In this document: in pieces, positions 14,901 through 15,330 of the stretch
Numbering within the stretch: the stretch's first letter is position 1
Layout of the letters: each line of letters starts with the position of its first letter
Source: GCA-003244245 sp035997545
GTDB lineage: Bacteria > Actinomycetota > Actinomycetes > Mycobacteriales > Pseudonocardiaceae
Length of the DNA stretch: 15,330 nt
Direction: 5' to 3'
Assembly (NCBI GenBank): GCA_035997545.1
Contig: DASYIL010000318.1
Span: 1 to 15,330 of the forward strand
The notes under the pieces: model-generated
Told to the model about the DNA's origin: nothing
Seen by the model: the letters and a program-made list of their open reading frames with translations, nothing else
The model's database searches: none
Translations under genes and position numbers: made by a program

Positions 14901-15330
14901 GACGCAGATTGGGGTCCAGCACGGCGAGACGGCACCGGCCCACCGGCTCTCGGTGCGTCCCGGAGATCAGCAGTTCATCGGGGGTGTCGAGCAGCCGGGC
15001 CAGTTCCCCCAGGCTGTCGGCGGCCAGTCGGAGAATCCGCCCCTCCGGACCGGAGGACGTACGTACTCGGGGGGCGCCCGGTGCCGGGAGCGCCGCACTC
15101 CATGAGCCGATCGGCGCCTGCTCGAGGACGACATGCGCGTTGATACCGCCGAACCCAAAGGCGTTGACCCCGGCCCGGCGTGGGCGGCCGCCCTCCCAGG
15201 GGACGGCGGAACCGATCAGGCGCAGCCGGCTGTCGGTCAGAGCCGGGTGCGGCTCCTCAGCATGGAGGGTCGGTGGGAGCACCGCGTGGTGCACGGCGAA
15301 AGCCGCCTTGATCAGTCCAGCTACCCCGGC
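11935..15330 (-). CDS. Iterative-type polyketide synthase, KS-AT-DH-PPTase, N-terminus outside window
   Basis: The frame is open to the right edge, with AGVAGLIKAAFA before the first GTG (15294), which is the ketosynthase AAGVAGLIK motif. So the KS active-site Cys and the first His lie outside. Counting from that GTG: the KS end NAFGFGGINAHVVLEQAP (44-61); an acyltransferase (about 165-455) with GHSVGE (Ser233), a His in SGFHTP (339) and WSAT; a linker of about 120 residues; a double-hotdog dehydratase (about 590-840) with a probable catalytic His604 in DHCLYRQ and Asp760 in LLDNAGQ; and a Sfp-type phosphopantetheinyl transferase (about 870-1085) with VSVSHT, GIDVEKIEER and FWAAKEAVSKAVG. No KR, ER or internal ACP is seen. 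A C-terminal PPTase is known in enediyne PKSs, and the AT motif SHDNCPHQSIVCG recalls PUFA-synthase-type ATs. Starts four overlapping downstream genes. Confidence 0.85.
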   Translation of the reverse strand, partial: AGVAGLIKAAFAVHHAVLPPTLHAEEPHPALTDSRLRLIGSAVPWEGGRPRRAGVNAFGFGGINAHVVLEQAPIGSWSAALPAPGAPRVRTSSGPEGRILRLAADSLGELARLLDTPDELLISGTHREPVGRCRLAVLDPNLRRLGLARKAVLRGTSWRGRNDIWFTPAPLLADPTHQLAFVFPGIEAAFDPWMEDIAQHFGLPCPLPVDGSLEQQAVGVARLGFLLRTALAELGIRPDVLAGHSVGEWTAMGAAETTPPESFDAFLADLASQDFDLPDVVFAALGCGVKQALAAMAGLPAADRARVGLSHDNCPHQSIVCGVEQVVDRLLVGLAEQQVMGQILPFRSGFHTPLLRPYLDPMTAMLNAADLHPPKLPIWSATTASRYPTGLPELRELIVRHLVEPVRFGPMIERMYDSGVRVFVQMGLGSTMGFVGDTLHRREHLAVSAQAPKVSGMEQLARVVAALWTEGAEPDFDRLHVPARRIPAADTAANPVAAPSCQGVRLGLGVPMLRLPAGTAPLRAVPAALPEPARMLAEVGHPLLAELESVLQEASGTARGVLEAWQARGSVLRQGSGPQLRRRPEEPHALPVVMPATRNVTRLTVSIEAMPYLKDHCLYRQRNGWGDLSDRFPVVPMTTMLEIMMDAARSLVPGRTVVGIESVRALQWLAAIPSVEVSITSVRDGQDRVRVSLDGYSYGIVLLGDGYPTAPSPSDEALVRENPSDVSADRFYADRWMFHGPRYQGLAGLGPMAENGMRATVTTLPAPGALLDNAGQVTGYWLQRNAESNLVAFPSSIGRITFHGPHPLPGARLECTLWARTLTERAIRADLELVTGDGQVWARIDDWVDYRFYSDDLIWPVWQFPEVNCLAREQRGGWFLVKETWDPSARDMLMRRYLTAAERTEYEKRNPRARSQWLLGRMAVKDAVRRLLWQQGAGPIYPAEITVVPDSAGRPFAHGPFPEPLPVSVSHTAGYGAAMVLPPEGEGGVGIDVEKIEERESLFESATLTANERLLLDLVAAAGDRAGWLTRFWAAKEAVSKAVGTGLRGRPQDFVVVRAEENGRLQVDHRSRGFQISTTVLEGGGHVAAWVRGRALPWTAEPEPYAAAWAQPEVTDLESKKQIQRTQEGAT

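Noticed and set aside
1..15330. CRISPR arrays, tRNA or rRNA genes, transposase genes
   Set aside because: No regularly spaced repeats, no cloverleaf or rRNA-like sequence and no DDE or recombinase motifs were seen on either strand.

Overview
The window is GC-rich with GTG/TTG starts, short 4-8 nt gene overlaps and protein families typical of filamentous actinomycetes (zinc-ribbon/helix-turn-helix/TPR regulator, DUF4190 protein with a Gly/Tyr-rich tail, modular-type PKS). I infer a Streptomyces- or Micromonosporaceae-like actinobacterium; the genus cannot be fixed from this sequence.

Left part (1-3240). A flavin split-barrel protein fused to a cyclic-nucleotide-binding domain runs in from the left edge. 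A short conserved hypothetical gene faces it, and its reading frame continues antisense into it. Next is a large Cys4-ribbon/helix-turn-helix/TPR-like regulator. It is one open frame except for a single in-frame TAG inside the helix-turn-helix, so it looks freshly inactivated. A small SLOG-type (Rossmann-like) protein follows 13 nt downstream and probably shared its transcript.

Middle part (3241-8600). This is a patchwork of gene remnants and small intact genes. The remnants are an HNH endonuclease, the C-terminus of a PLP-dependent threonine-dehydratase-like enzyme, and a heavily frameshifted, internally deleted ArnT/GT39-type membrane glycosyltransferase. The intact genes are a small secreted protein, a DUF4190 membrane protein, a staphylococcal-nuclease-like protein with a possible coupled 38-residue CxxC peptide, a divergent conserved hypothetical (loosely FmdE-like), a single-pass membrane protein, and a TcmP/leucine-carboxyl-methyltransferase-like SAM enzyme. 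The last is bracketed by an imperfect 18-bp direct repeat.

Right part (8631-15330, all minus strand). A biosynthetic operon in which every gene overlaps the next: an iterative-type PKS (KS-AT-DH-phosphopantetheinyl transferase, running off the right edge), a free-standing acyl carrier protein, an alpha/beta hydrolase, a GT1/MGT-type glycosyltransferase and a zinc-ribbon SAM methyltransferase. The likely scheme is: the PKS C-terminal PPTase activates the separate ACP, the PKS builds a chain on it, the hydrolase releases or trims the product, and the glycosyltransferase and methyltransferase decorate it. The product is not one I can name. The visible PKS has no ketoreductase and no internal ACP, which distinguishes it from the enediyne PKSs that also end in a PPTase. 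The ruined membrane glycosyltransferase starts 38 nt after this operon and may once have been its last gene.
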